Part shown: in pieces, positions 1 through 6,303 of the stretch
Numbering within the stretch: position 1 is the first letter of the stretch
How the letters are laid out: each line of letters opens with the position of its first letter
Source of the DNA: Pseudomonadota bacterium
GTDB taxonomy: Bacteria > Pseudomonadota > Gammaproteobacteria > JAKAQQ01
Direction: 5' to 3'
Length of the DNA stretch: 9,210 nt
Assembly: GCA_021819635.1 (NCBI GenBank)
Contig: JAKAQQ010000015.1
Coordinates: 1-9,210 of the forward strand
The notes under the pieces: generated by a model
What the model was told of the DNA's origin: nothing
The model's database searches: none
What the model saw: only the letters and a program-made list of their open reading frames with translations
Translations under genes and position numbers: made by a program

Positions 1-1
1 C

Positions 2-1609
2 TCCGTCCTCGCGTCCGCCCGCGCCGCCCTTGACGACCTTGCCGACCTCGAACGCATTGCGACCCGACTCGTGCTTCGCCGGACACGCCCGCGCGAGCTC
101 GAGGCGCTCCGTCGTGGTCTCGGTGCCGTGGCCGCGCTCGCCGAGGCCACGGCACCGCTCGCGGACGTCCCGCTCCTCGCCTCGCTCCGCGCCGACCTCG
201 ACCCCCTGCCCGGCGTCGGGGAACGGCTCACGCGCGCGCTCGTGGCCGACGTCCCGGCCACCCTCAAGGAAGGAGGCCTCTTCGCCCCGGGCTACGACCC
301 GGAACTCGACGAACTCCACGACCTCGACCGCGACAGCGGGCGGGCGCTCGTCGCGTTCGAAGCGCGCGAGAGGACGCGGACGGGCATCCCGAGCCTCCGT
401 CTCCGCCACCAGCGCCTTCTCGGCTACAGTCTCGAAGTCCCGCGCCCGTTCGCGCCCTCCGTTCCTCCGGACTACGTCCGCCGCCAGACCCTCAAGGACG
501 TCGAGCGCTACACCTGCCCGGAACTCGAGGACTTCACCGGGCGCCTCCTGGCCGCCCGGGACCGCGCCCTCGAACGCGAACGGGAACTTTTCGACGCCCT
601 CGTCGCGGACCTCGCCGAACGCGCCGAAACCCTCGCCCGAACCGCCCGCGCCGCCGCGGCTGTCGACGTACTCGCGGCCTTCGCCGAGCGGGCGCAGGCG
701 CTCGGCTGGAGCCGCCCCGTCTTTGTCCCGACCCCCCGGCTGATCCTCGAGCGCGCCCGCCACCCCGTCCTCGAGACGAGCCTCTCCGAGCCCTTCGTGC
801 CGAACGATCTCAGACTCGACGACGAACGGCGCCTTGCCATCCTCACCGGGCCCAACATGGGTGGGAAGAGCACGTTCATGCGTCAGGCGGCGCTGGCCGT
901 CGTCCTCGCCTACGCCGGCTCGTACGTGCCGGCCGCACGGGCGGAACTCGGTCCCTTCGACCGCCTCTTCACCCGCATCGGGGCCGGGGACGAGCTGGTC
1001 CGAGGACGCTCGACCTTCATGGTCGAGATGCTCGAGACGGCCCACATCCTGCACCACGCCACCGACCGGAGCCTCGTTCTTCTCGACGAGATCGGACGCG
1101 GAACGGGCACCTACGACGGGCTCGCCCTCGCCTTCGCGGTGGCCGAGCACCTTCTCGAATCGGTGCGTGCCCTCACCCTCTTCGCGACCCACTACTTCGA
1201 GCTCACCGAGATCGCGACCCACCACCCGGCGGCCGTGAACCTCCACGTCGAAGCGCGCCTCGAGGCCGGGCGGCTCGTCCTTCTGCACGAGGTGCGGCCC
1301 GGGGCCGCGGCCCGAAGCCACGGCCTGGACGTGGCGGCGCTGGCCGGCGTCCCGCCCGCGGTCCTCGCGCGCGCCCGGGAGCGGCTCGCCGCGCTCGAGG
1401 CCGGCGCCCGGGAGGCGGCGGGGGGCCCCCCCCCTTCCGCCCCCTCCGTTCCCTCCCCCCCCGTGCCGGACCGCCTGCGGGCATCTCTCCGCACCCTCGA
1501 CCCCCTGCGCCTCAACCCCCTCGAGGCGCACGAATGGATCGTCCGCCTGCGCGCGATCCTCACCGCCGAGGAGGAGGACTCAGCCTCCCCCTCGGCGGGT
1601 GATCAGTGA
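2..1609 (+). CDS. mutS: DNA mismatch repair ATPase MutS, C-terminal part (5' end outside window)
   Basis: MutS recognises mismatches and, through its ATPase, recruits MutL. The frame is open from base 2 and gives 535 residues to a TGA. Families near 850 residues imply that about 300 residues are missing (mismatch-reading domain I, the connector and part of the lever). What remains runs from lever/clamp sequence (YVRRQTLKDVERY, PELEDF) into the ABC ATPase: Walker A GPNMGGKST around base 850, signature GRSTFMVEM around 1010, Walker B LVLLDEIGRGT around 1075-1105, and the H-loop FATHYFEL near 1180. A low-complexity Pro/Ala/Ser linker (about 1400-1460) leads to a short C-terminal helical segment (DPLRLNPLEAHEWI). 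The usual GTSTYDG after Walker B reads GTGTYDG. The GTG at 71 is an internal in-frame codon, not the start, because MutS-like sequence (DLADLERIATRL) continues upstream of it. The last 30 bases overlap the convergent receiver gene. Confidence 0.97.
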   Translation, partial: SVLASARAALDDLADLERIATRLVLRRTRPRELEALRRGLGAVAALAEATAPLADVPLLASLRADLDPLPGVGERLTRALVADVPATLKEGGLFAPGYDPELDELHDLDRDSGRALVAFEARERTRTGIPSLRLRHQRLLGYSLEVPRPFAPSVPPDYVRRQTLKDVERYTCPELEDFTGRLLAARDRALERERELFDALVADLAERAETLARTARAAAAVDVLAAFAERAQALGWSRPVFVPTPRLILERARHPVLETSLSEPFVPNDLRLDDERRLAILTGPNMGGKSTFMRQAALAVVLAYAGSYVPAARAELGPFDRLFTRIGAGDELVRGRSTFMVEMLETAHILHHATDRSLVLLDEIGRGTGTYDGLALAFAVAEHLLESVRALTLFATHYFELTEIATHHPAAVNLHVEARLEAGRLVLLHEVRPGAAARSHGLDVAALAGVPPAVLARARERLAALEAGAREAAGGPPPSAPSVPSPPVPDRLRASLRTLDPLRLNPLEAHEWIVRLRAILTAEEEDSASPSAGDQ

Positions 1610-1966
1610 CTCGAGAACCGGACCGACGACGGCGGTAAATTCGATCTTGTTGATCAGGGCGACCGCCCCGAACTCGCGGGCCCGCTGGGCGTATTCCGGC
1701 TCGTCGTAGAGGGTCACGAAAATCACCTCGGGGGGGCGGGCGAGGGCGCGCAGCGCGCGCGCCGTGGCCCAGCCGTCGAGTTCGGGCATGGCCACATCAA
1801 GAAAAACGACGTCCGGCACGAGAGACGACGCGAGATCGATCGCCTCCGAGCCCGTGCGGGCCATGCCCACAACCTCGACGCCCGGCTGGCTCATGAGGAG
1901 TCCGACCGCCGACTCGAGAAAGAGCGGGTGATCGTCGACCACGAGCACACGAAGACGGGGTTCCAT
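1580..1966 (-). CDS. Single-domain (receiver-only) response regulator
   Basis: The 128-residue product is a complete CheY-like receiver and nothing more. Acidic pair D11-D12 binds the metal, D57 in FLDVAMPELDGW is the expected phospho-acceptor, T85 is the switch threonine and K107 the conserved lysine. Sequence style (VDDHPLF at the start, YDEPEYAQRAREFGA late) matches NarL/FixJ-type receivers, which normally carry a LuxR-type helix-turn-helix. Here the protein stops about ten residues after the receiver, with SLITRRGGG. The ATG at 1966 follows a GGAGG (1974-1978) at 7 nt spacing. It lies 59 nt downstream of the kinase gene on the same strand, so the two are probably co-transcribed and a cognate pair. 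With no DNA-binding domain the output must be protein interaction or phosphate transfer; this is inference. Its 3' end overlaps mutS by 30 bp, tail to tail. Confidence 0.9.
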   Translation of the reverse strand: MEPRLRVLVVDDHPLFLESAVGLLMSQPGVEVVGMARTGSEAIDLASSLVPDVVFLDVAMPELDGWATARALRALARPPEVIFVTLYDEPEYAQRAREFGAVALINKIEFTAVVGPVLESLITRRGGG

Positions 1967-1986
1967 CGGGCGCCCTCCGCAGGGGA

Positions 1987-2004
1987 CGCGGCCAGTATGC
2001 CGCG
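1987..2004 (-). other. Small hairpin between kinase and receiver genes
   Basis: CGCGGC (1987-1992) and GCCGCG (1999-2004) are a perfect 6-bp inverted repeat with a 6-nt loop. It sits in the 59-nt gap between the kinase stop and the Shine-Dalgarno of the receiver gene. It has no T-tract, so it is not a classical terminator. It could modulate the kinase:regulator ratio or be chance in GC-rich DNA. Confidence 0.3.
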
Positions 2005-2025
2005 AAGTGCCGCCGCGCGCCAGCC

Positions 2026-3324
2026 TCAGCCGCCCGCCCCGGCCTCCTTCGCCCCCTCCACGACGGGAAGCCGGGCCTCGACGACCGTCCCCGCCCCGGG
2101 GCGGCTCGCCAAAAGGAACCGCCCCCCGAGGAGACGCACCCGCTCCTCCATGCCGAGGACACCGAAGCTCTCCCCGGCGAGCGCGCGGCGACGCACGGCC
2201 TCGGCGTCGAAGCCGCGGCCGTCGTCCTCGACCCGCAGGACGAGTTCCCCGCCCCGTCCCCGGATCCGCACCCTGACGGCGGCGGCGCCGGCGTGACGGC
2301 GGGCGTTCGTGAGCGCCTCCTGGACGACTCGGTAGGCCACGGTCTCGACTTCGGCCGGATAGCGCGGCAAGGGGTCGGGATCGCAGGCGAGCACGATTCC
2401 GCCCCGCCCGTCCTCGCCCCAGAGCGCGACGAGACGTCGCAGCGCCGCCCCGAGTCCAAAATCGTCGAGCACCGCGGGGCGGAGATCCCGCGAAAGCGTG
2501 CGGACGATCTCGAGCACGCGGTCAAGCCCGAGATCGAGATCCCGGACCCCCGCCCGAAACTCGGGCCCGAGGCCCCGGGTGAGGCTCGTGAGCGCAACTT
2601 TGGAGGCGGTGAGCGTTTGACCGACCTCGTCGTGGAGTTCCCGGGCGATATGGCGACGCTCCTCTTCCTGGACGGAGAGCATGCGCCGCGAGAGCGCCCG
2701 CACCTGGGTGGCGTACTCGATCACCGCCCGCTGCGCCCGTCTGAGCTCGGTGACGTCGCGCGCCACCCCGACCACGTAAGGGCGGTCCTGCCAGCGGACC
2801 TCGTAGCAGTAACCCTCCATCCAGTGCCAATCCCCTGCGGCGTCGCGCAGCCGGTACTGGGCGAGGCGGGCCGGCCGCCACGTCCCGAGCCTCTGGGCGT
2901 CGTCGGGGTGGAGGAGATCGGCAAAACACTTCCGGAGGAGATCCTCGGGGTCGAGCCCGAGCACCGTCCGGTACGACGGGCTCACGTAGACGAACCGCCC
3001 GTCGGGCGTCAGGAGGGCGCTCATATCCCGGGCCTGCTCGGTCATGATGCGGAACTTGAGCACCTGGTCGAACTGGTGAGCCCGGGCCCGTTCCCGCGCC
3101 CGGGCCTCACGGGCGTGGCCGCGGTCGAGGAGGAGAACGACGATCGTCGACAGGCCGAGGAAGGCGATCGTGAGAAACAGGAAGGCGACGAGGGCGGACT
3201 CGGGGGACCGGAAAAGCCCGGCGACGGTCCAAGCCAGAAGAAGCCAGGCGGCTCCGAAAAAAGGGTAGACCACGCCCACCCCGAGGGAGGGAAAGAGGCC
3301 ACGTCGCCGCTCGACCTGCCGCAT
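2026..3324 (-). CDS. Membrane-anchored PAS histidine kinase, NarL/DesK-type (HisKA_3)
   Basis: Sensor kinase of 432 residues. Two membrane segments (about residues 14-38 and 43-66) are separated by only a few residues, so there is almost no periplasmic sensor loop. A short charged coiled-coil-like stretch follows (HAREARARERARAHQ). A PAS domain spans about 95-200 (LLTPDGRFVYVSPSYRTVLG, then a PAC-like WHWMEGYCYEVRW and GVARDVTE). The dimerisation/phosphotransfer helix has ERRHIARELHDEVGQ with the phospho-acceptor His at about residue 231, the HisKA_3 pattern. The ATPase domain shows an N box (VVQEALTNARRHAG), a G1 box (DDGRGFD) and GVLGMEERV. This family phosphorylates NarL-type regulators, and the downstream receiver gene is the obvious partner. 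The start is ATG 3324: the GTG nine bases earlier overlaps the ribosome-binding site. The signal is unknown; the PAS domain suggests a cytoplasmic or membrane-derived cue. Confidence 0.93.
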   Translation of the reverse strand: MRQVERRRGLFPSLGVGVVYPFFGAAWLLLAWTVAGLFRSPESALVAFLFLTIAFLGLSTIVVLLLDRGHAREARARERARAHQFDQVLKFRIMTEQARDMSALLTPDGRFVYVSPSYRTVLGLDPEDLLRKCFADLLHPDDAQRLGTWRPARLAQYRLRDAAGDWHWMEGYCYEVRWQDRPYVVGVARDVTELRRAQRAVIEYATQVRALSRRMLSVQEEERRHIARELHDEVGQTLTASKVALTSLTRGLGPEFRAGVRDLDLGLDRVLEIVRTLSRDLRPAVLDDFGLGAALRRLVALWGEDGRGGIVLACDPDPLPRYPAEVETVAYRVVQEALTNARRHAGAAAVRVRIRGRGGELVLRVEDDGRGFDAEAVRRRALAGESFGVLGMEERVRLLGGRFLLASRPGAGTVVEARLPVVEGAKEAGAGG

Positions 3325-3332
3325 GGCGAACA

Positions 3333-3337
3333 CCTCC
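3333..3337 (-). promoter_or_regulatory. Ribosome binding site that fixes the kinase start
   Basis: On the minus strand GGAGG lies 8 nt before the ATG at 3324. The alternative in-frame GTG at 3333 shares its first G with this GGAGG and could not use it, so the shorter 432-residue protein is preferred. Confidence 0.75.
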
Positions 3338-3417
3338 GGAAGGCCGCTCGACCGTCCGAATCCATCTTAAGGCCCACCGCCGGGGACGGCGGACCGGCGG
3401 AAGGGGCCCCGCGGCCC

Positions 3418-3432
3418 TATCCTGTAGACAGG
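3418..3432 (+). promoter_or_regulatory. Possible promoter/operator element upstream of the macro-domain gene
   Basis: The 127-bp gap between the divergent kinase and macro-domain genes is GC-rich except for an island around 3415-3440. It contains TATCCT (3418-3423), a plausible -10 box, and CCTGT-AG-ACAGG (3421-3432), a perfect 5-bp inverted repeat with a 2-nt centre. No convincing -35 is seen. A nearly identical TATCCTATAG occurs upstream of petA. Function is inferred only from position and composition. Confidence 0.3.
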
Positions 3433-3451
3433 GAATTTCTCCGAGCCCCCC

Positions 3452-3961
3452 GTGACCGGCCGCATTGAGCTCCTCGAAGGGGACATCACCGCCCTCGCCG
3501 TTGACGCGATCGTGAACGCGGCGAACACGACGCTTCTGGGCGGGGGCGGGGTGGACGGGGCCATCCACCGCGCCGCCGGGCCCGAACTCCTTGCGGCCGC
3601 AAGGGTCCTCGCCCCCTGCCCGCCCGGGGAGGCACGCGTCACCGCGGGCTTCCGGCTCCCGGCCCGCTGGGTCGTTCACACCGTGGGGCCCGTCTGGAGG
3701 GGCGGCGAGGCGGACGAGGACGCCGTCCTTGCCCGCGCCTACCGGGCAAGCCTCGCGCGCGCGGCCGAGGTGGACGCGCAAAGCGTCGCTTTCCCCTGCA
3801 TCGCGACCGGGGCGTACGGCTTTCCGGCCGAGCGCGCAGCGCGCATCGCCCTCGCCGTGCTGCGTCCCGCCACGGACCGCTTCGAGCGGCTCGTCGTGGT
3901 CACGCACCGCCCGCGCGACACCGATCTCTACGCCCGTCTCCTCTCCGGGGCACGGCCGTAG
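3452..3961 (+). CDS. Macro-domain protein, probable O-acetyl-ADP-ribose deacetylase (YmdB/MacroD type)
   Basis: A single macro domain fills the 169 residues, close to E. coli YmdB in length. Macro domains of this subclass bind ADP-ribose, deacetylate O-acetyl-ADP-ribose and can remove ADP-ribose from acidic residues; the protein is expected in the cytoplasm. Hallmarks are the N-terminal LLEGDIT, the adenine/ribose-binding [20 protein letters not shown] (about residues 19-38), [25 protein letters not shown], and the second phosphate loop [12 protein letters not shown] (about 114-125). These match the MacroD/YmdB pattern, with the catalytic-loop Asn and Asp-Gly present in NAAN and GGGGVDG. The start is a GTG with no clear Shine-Dalgarno, but the conserved domain begins at once, so no other start fits well. 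It is divergent from the kinase gene and same-strand with petA 142 bp downstream; no functional link to either is evident. Confidence 0.93.
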   Translation: MTGRIELLEGDITALAVDAIVNAANTTLLGGGGVDGAIHRAAGPELLAAARVLAPCPPGEARVTAGFRLPARWVVHTVGPVWRGGEADEDAVLARAYRASLARAAEVDAQSVAFPCIATGAYGFPAERAARIALAVLRPATDRFERLVVVTHRPRDTDLYARLLSGARP

Positions 3962-3975
3962 ACGGGTCGTGCTCC
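3947..3975 (+). terminator. Terminator-like hairpin across the macro-domain stop codon
   Basis: GGGGCACG (3947-3954) pairs with CGTGCTCC (3968-3975): 8 bp with one G-T wobble. Inside the loop CCGT (3956-3959) and ACGG (3962-3965) pair again around the stop codon. No T-tract follows, so it may be a weak or Rho-assisted terminator, or an mRNA 3'-end stabiliser separating this gene from petA. Confidence 0.35.
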
Positions 3976-3997
3976 TGCGCGAGCGGGCGGAAAGGCT

Positions 3998-4008
3998 TAT
4001 CCTATAGT
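3998..4008 (+). promoter_or_regulatory. petA: Candidate petA promoter -10 region
   Basis: TATCCTATAGT is a small AT-richer island in very GC-rich DNA, about 95 bp before the petA start. It offers TATAGT (4003-4008) as a -10 box. No good -35 lies 16-18 bp upstream. If used, it would give a leader of about 90 nt holding two hairpins. Confidence 0.35.
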
Positions 4009-4014
4009 GGTTCA

Positions 4015-4057
4015 CGCCGCACCTTACGGCGAGCGGCCGTCGCCCCCGCCGGGGGCG
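4015..4057 (+). other. petA: Two hairpins in the petA leader
   Basis: The first hairpin is CGCCG (4015-4019) with CGGCG (4027-4031) around a 7-nt loop. The second is CGCCCCCG (4041-4048) with CGGGGGCG (4050-4057), a perfect 8-bp palindrome about a single centre base; in RNA the innermost pairs would open to form the loop. Both lie between the candidate promoter and the petA ribosome-binding site. They could affect mRNA stability or attenuation, or end transcription coming from the macro-domain gene. Confidence 0.35.
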
Positions 4058-4090
4058 GTGCGCGTGTCCGTCCTGCCGCCATCACACCGT

Positions 4091-4096
4091 GGGAGA
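4091..4096 (+). promoter_or_regulatory. petA: Ribosome binding site that decides the petA start
   Basis: GGGAGA sits 7 nt before the GTG at 4104. An upstream in-frame GTG at 4089 overlaps this element and so cannot use it. The GTG at 4104 is therefore preferred. Confidence 0.6.
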
Positions 4097-4103
4097 TGCA
4101 TCC

Positions 4104-4817
4104 GTGAGCAAGACACCGAAAGCCCCGGGGGGGAAGATTGCCGCCGACGCCCGCGCGTCCGCGCCGCACGCCTCGGACGCGACTCCCGAAGACCGTGCCT
4201 TCGACCGCTCGCGCCGACGCTTCCTCATCACCGCCACGAGCGTCGTGGGCGCCGTTGGCGTGGCGAGCGCCGCCGCCCCGTTCATCGGCAGCATGAACCC
4301 GAGCCGCAAGGCCGTGGCCAACGCCCAGCCGGTGGATGTCGACATCTCCAAAATCAGGCCCGCCGAACTCATCACCGTGATCTGGCGCCACAAGCCCGTC
4401 TGGGTGCTCCGGCGCACGCCCCACCAGCTCGAGATCCTCCCTTCGATGGACTCCGAACTCAAGGACCCCCACAACCGTCAGGCGCAGCAGCCCCCCAACA
4501 TGCCCCAGGGCGTCTACGCCTACTGGCGCTCGATCAAGAAGGAATACCTGGTGCTCGTCGGGATCTGCACCCACCTCGGCTGCATCCCCGACTACGTCCC
4601 GCAGCCCGGTGGGTCCCTCGGCCCGCAATGGAAAGGCGGGTTCCACTGCCCTTGCCACGGCTCGATGTACGACTTCGCGGGCCGCGTGCTCATCGGCTCG
4701 CCCGCGCCCCTCAACCTCCCCGTCCCCCCCTACCACTACCTGAGCGATACGGTCATACGGGTGGGCTCAATCGGCGGGGCCCACAAGGAAGAAAGCTGGG
4801 CCCCGGAAATCTGGTAG
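4104..4817 (+). CDS. petA: Rieske iron-sulfur subunit of the cytochrome bc1 complex
   Basis: The [2Fe-2S] subunit of ubiquinol:cytochrome c reductase takes the first electron from ubiquinol at the Qo site and passes it to cytochrome c1. The 237-residue protein has an unusually long Ala/Lys/Asp-rich N-terminal tail of about 34 residues. A twin-arginine signal anchor follows (SRRRFLI at about 36-42, hydrophobic to about 62), as expected for Tat export with an uncleaved anchor. The cluster motifs are CTHLGC (155-160) and CPCHGS (182-187): ligands C155, H157, C182 and H185, disulfide C160-C184. Conserved flanks include WKGGFHCPCH, GSPAPLNLPVPPY and the SDTVIRVG end. The gene has its own leader and lies on the opposite strand from petB and petC, facing them across sspB, whereas proteobacteria usually order them petA-petB-petC on one strand. 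No second petA is seen in the window. Confidence 0.96.
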   Translation: MSKTPKAPGGKIAADARASAPHASDATPEDRAFDRSRRRFLITATSVVGAVGVASAAAPFIGSMNPSRKAVANAQPVDVDISKIRPAELITVIWRHKPVWVLRRTPHQLEILPSMDSELKDPHNRQAQQPPNMPQGVYAYWRSIKKEYLVLVGICTHLGCIPDYVPQPGGSLGPQWKGGFHCPCHGSMYDFAGRVLIGSPAPLNLPVPPYHYLSDTVIRVGSIGGAHKEESWAPEIW

Positions 4818-4872
4818 GCGCCGCGGGACAGGGGTTCGGACACAGACGGGGGCGGACGCCGTCGCGCGACAT

Positions 4873-4893
4873 CGCGGGCGCGTCGCGCCCGCG
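4873..4893. terminator. Strong GC hairpin in the petA/sspB convergent gap (possible bidirectional terminator)
   Basis: The 271 bp between the petA stop (4817) and the sspB stop (5089) hold no gene I can support on either strand. CGCGGGCGCG (4873-4882) and CGCGCCCGCG (4884-4893) form a perfect 10-bp inverted repeat around one base, 55 bp after petA. A realistic RNA fold is a 7-8 bp stem with a 5-7 nt loop. No T-tract follows on either strand. A weaker GGTTCC/GGAACC repeat lies at 4981-5007. Confidence 0.4.
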
Positions 4894-5088
4894 TTCCACC
4901 CGGGCGAACGGCAGGACGCGCCGGGGGCCGCTTCGGCAATGCCCACGAGACGGGAGCGGGCGTGGCGGCGGGACCCTCGAGGTTCCGTGGGACGGACCGC
5001 AGGAACCGGCCCCGAGCCAGAATCAGCCTCCGGACAACCGGTGGTGTCACGCGAACGGGGAACCCTCCGGATCCAACCGTGGGGAGGG

Positions 5089-5484
5089 CTACTTGACCCG
5101 GTAGAGACGGGGCCGCCCTCTCCCGGGCGGGGGAGCGGAGCCCGGTCCGCTGCCTTCCCCGCTCTCTTCGTTCTCTTCGTCGGTGAAGAGAAGTCCTTGC
5201 TGATTCTCGCGGGCAAAGATCGCCAGGACCGCGGCGGTGGGAATCACAACCGCGGTCGCCACGGATCCGAAACGGAGATGCCCGCGAAGGGTCTCGCCGT
5301 CAAAGAGGAAATCCGGGCAGGCGTCGGGTCCAACGTCGAGCACCACCCGTCCGTCCTGGAGACGATCGGGAGGAATCCCCATGACCCCTGGACAATGCGC
5401 GTCAACCAAGACGTTTGGCGTCCAGCCGTTGTCCGCGATCCAGTCGAGGACGGCTCTCAGGAAGTAGGGGCGACGGGGTTTCAT
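5089..5484 (-). CDS. sspB: ClpXP protease specificity-enhancing factor SspB
   Basis: SspB binds the ssrA tag of proteins from stalled ribosomes and hands them to ClpXP in the cytoplasm. The 131-residue product opens with MKPRRPYFLRAVLDWIADNG, which fits the family N-terminus, followed by TPNVLVDA and GVMGIPP. The substrate-binding domain ends with VIPTAAVLAIFARENQQGLLF. A flexible acidic and Gly/Pro-rich linker (TDEENEESGEGSG) follows. The extreme C-terminus GRPRLYRVK matches the ClpX-binding tail of E. coli SspB (GRPALRVVK). ATG 5484 is chosen because the family begins there; 18 further upstream codons are open but unlike SspB, and no strong Shine-Dalgarno is seen. It is the last gene of the petB-petC-sspB unit, 66 nt after petC. 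In gamma- and betaproteobacteria sspA normally sits between petC and sspB; here it is absent. Confidence 0.95.
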   Translation of the reverse strand: MKPRRPYFLRAVLDWIADNGWTPNVLVDAHCPGVMGIPPDRLQDGRVVLDVGPDACPDFLFDGETLRGHLRFGSVATAVVIPTAAVLAIFARENQQGLLFTDEENEESGEGSGPGSAPPPGRGRPRLYRVK

Positions 5485-5512
5485 CGGGCGGACCAAACGC
5501 GCAACAGGGGGG

Positions 5513-5533
5513 CCGCGCTCTTCAAGGGCGCGG
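5513..5533 (-). other. Hairpin in the petC-sspB gap
   Basis: CCGCGCTCT (5513-5521) and AGGGCGCGG (5525-5533) flank a 3-nt loop. Six outer pairs are perfect; in minus-strand RNA one inner A-C mismatch interrupts the stem. No T-tract follows. It occupies the position where sspA would normally be, and may trim read-through from petBC into sspB. Confidence 0.3.
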
Positions 5534-5550
5534 GGCACACAAGGGCTGTC

Positions 5551-6303
5551 TCAGTGGTGAACGTCCTTCCAAATCTCGCGCTTCAGAAGATAGGCGAAGA
5601 GCGTGAAGATGACGAGAAACGCAAGGACGCGGATGCCGAGAGCCATGGACTTGAGACGGTCGGGGTTGGCGACGTAGACGAGGAAGTTCGTGATGTTGCC
5701 GACCCGGCGGCGGAACGCCGCGGCGGGCATCGTTCCGGGCACCACCGTCACGAAACGGACAAAGCGGTGACGGACCGATCCGTTGCGCAGCACTTTGCGA
5801 AAGACCGCCCGACGGAGCCCCTGAAGGTGCCAGAAGGGGTCGGGCATCGCCGTGTTGGGGAACACAAGGTTGTTCACCCCCGTGGGGCGCGCGGAATCCA
5901 GATAGAAACTCTGAAGGTAGGTGTAGATCCAGTTCGCGCCTTGCTGCGAGGCCATGACCGAGAGGTCCGGGGGGGGGATGCCGAAAAACTTGGCGGCCTC
6001 GGCCTCGGGCATGGCGTTGGTCATCATCTGGAAGGGCTTGGTCTGGAGGAACATCAGTCGGCGCAGGGCCTTCGGGCCGAGTTTGAGGTCGCGACCGAGG
6101 CGGCTCCAGCGTTCGTACTTGAGTTCGTGGCAGCCCATGCAGTAGTTGACGAAATCGCGGGCCCCACGCTGGAGCGACGCGGTATCGGCCACGTTCACCG
6201 GGGCGTGGAGGAGCGGCGGAGTGAGCGGGGCCGCGCAGACGGCGGGGGCCACGAGAAGCGCCGCGAGGACGGGCGCGAGTCGAGAGACGAGCGTGCGCAT
6301 CAT
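5551..6303 (-). CDS. petC: Cytochrome c1 subunit of the bc1 complex
   Basis: Membrane-anchored c-type cytochrome that accepts electrons from the Rieske centre and passes them to soluble or membrane cytochromes in the periplasm. The 250-residue precursor has a Sec signal peptide (about 1-25, ending AVCAA) and one heme c motif, CMGCH, at 55-59. The conserved PPDLSVMA and GANWIYTYLQSFY follow, then RPTGVNNLVFPNTAMP, in which M153 is the likely distal heme ligand. ITNFLVYVANP precedes a C-terminal anchor helix (about 220-241) that ends KREIWKDVHH, typical of the family. The start ATG at 6303 overlaps the petB stop in an ATGA junction, so translation is probably coupled; a second ATG follows at once and cannot be excluded. 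A GAGG lies a few bases upstream. Confidence 0.96.
   Translation of the reverse strand: MMRTLVSRLAPVLAALLVAPAVCAAPLTPPLLHAPVNVADTASLQRGARDFVNYCMGCHELKYERWSRLGRDLKLGPKALRRLMFLQTKPFQMMTNAMPEAEAAKFFGIPPPDLSVMASQQGANWIYTYLQSFYLDSARPTGVNNLVFPNTAMPDPFWHLQGLRRAVFRKVLRNGSVRHRFVRFVTVVPGTMPAAAFRRRVGNITNFLVYVANPDRLKSMALGIRVLAFLVIFTLFAYLLKREIWKDVHH

Noticed and set aside
1400..1460. Possible frameshift in mutS at the G and C homopolymer runs
   Set aside because: The frame stays the same on both sides: the SHGLDVAALAGVP block before and the DPLRLNPLEAHEWI block after are both in the MutS frame.
1580..1609. Receiver gene as a frameshifted remnant of a full regulator
   Set aside because: No helix-turn-helix sequence is visible in any minus-strand frame beyond the stop, and the mutS C-terminus there is intact.
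2293..3468. 391-codon plus-strand ORF opposite the histidine kinase
   Set aside because: Shadow of a well-supported kinase gene; Glu/Gly/Arg/Pro-rich with no motif.
4818..5088. Possible small RNA or tRNA gene in the petA/sspB gap
   Set aside because: A GGTTCGGA stretch near 4830 resembles a T-loop but no cloverleaf, CCA end or anticodon arm could be drawn.
4007..5104. 365-codon plus-strand ORF overlapping petA in another frame
   Set aside because: petA has twin-arginine and Rieske motifs in its own frame; this frame is Pro/Arg/Gly-rich noise, and its extension past petA shows no family.
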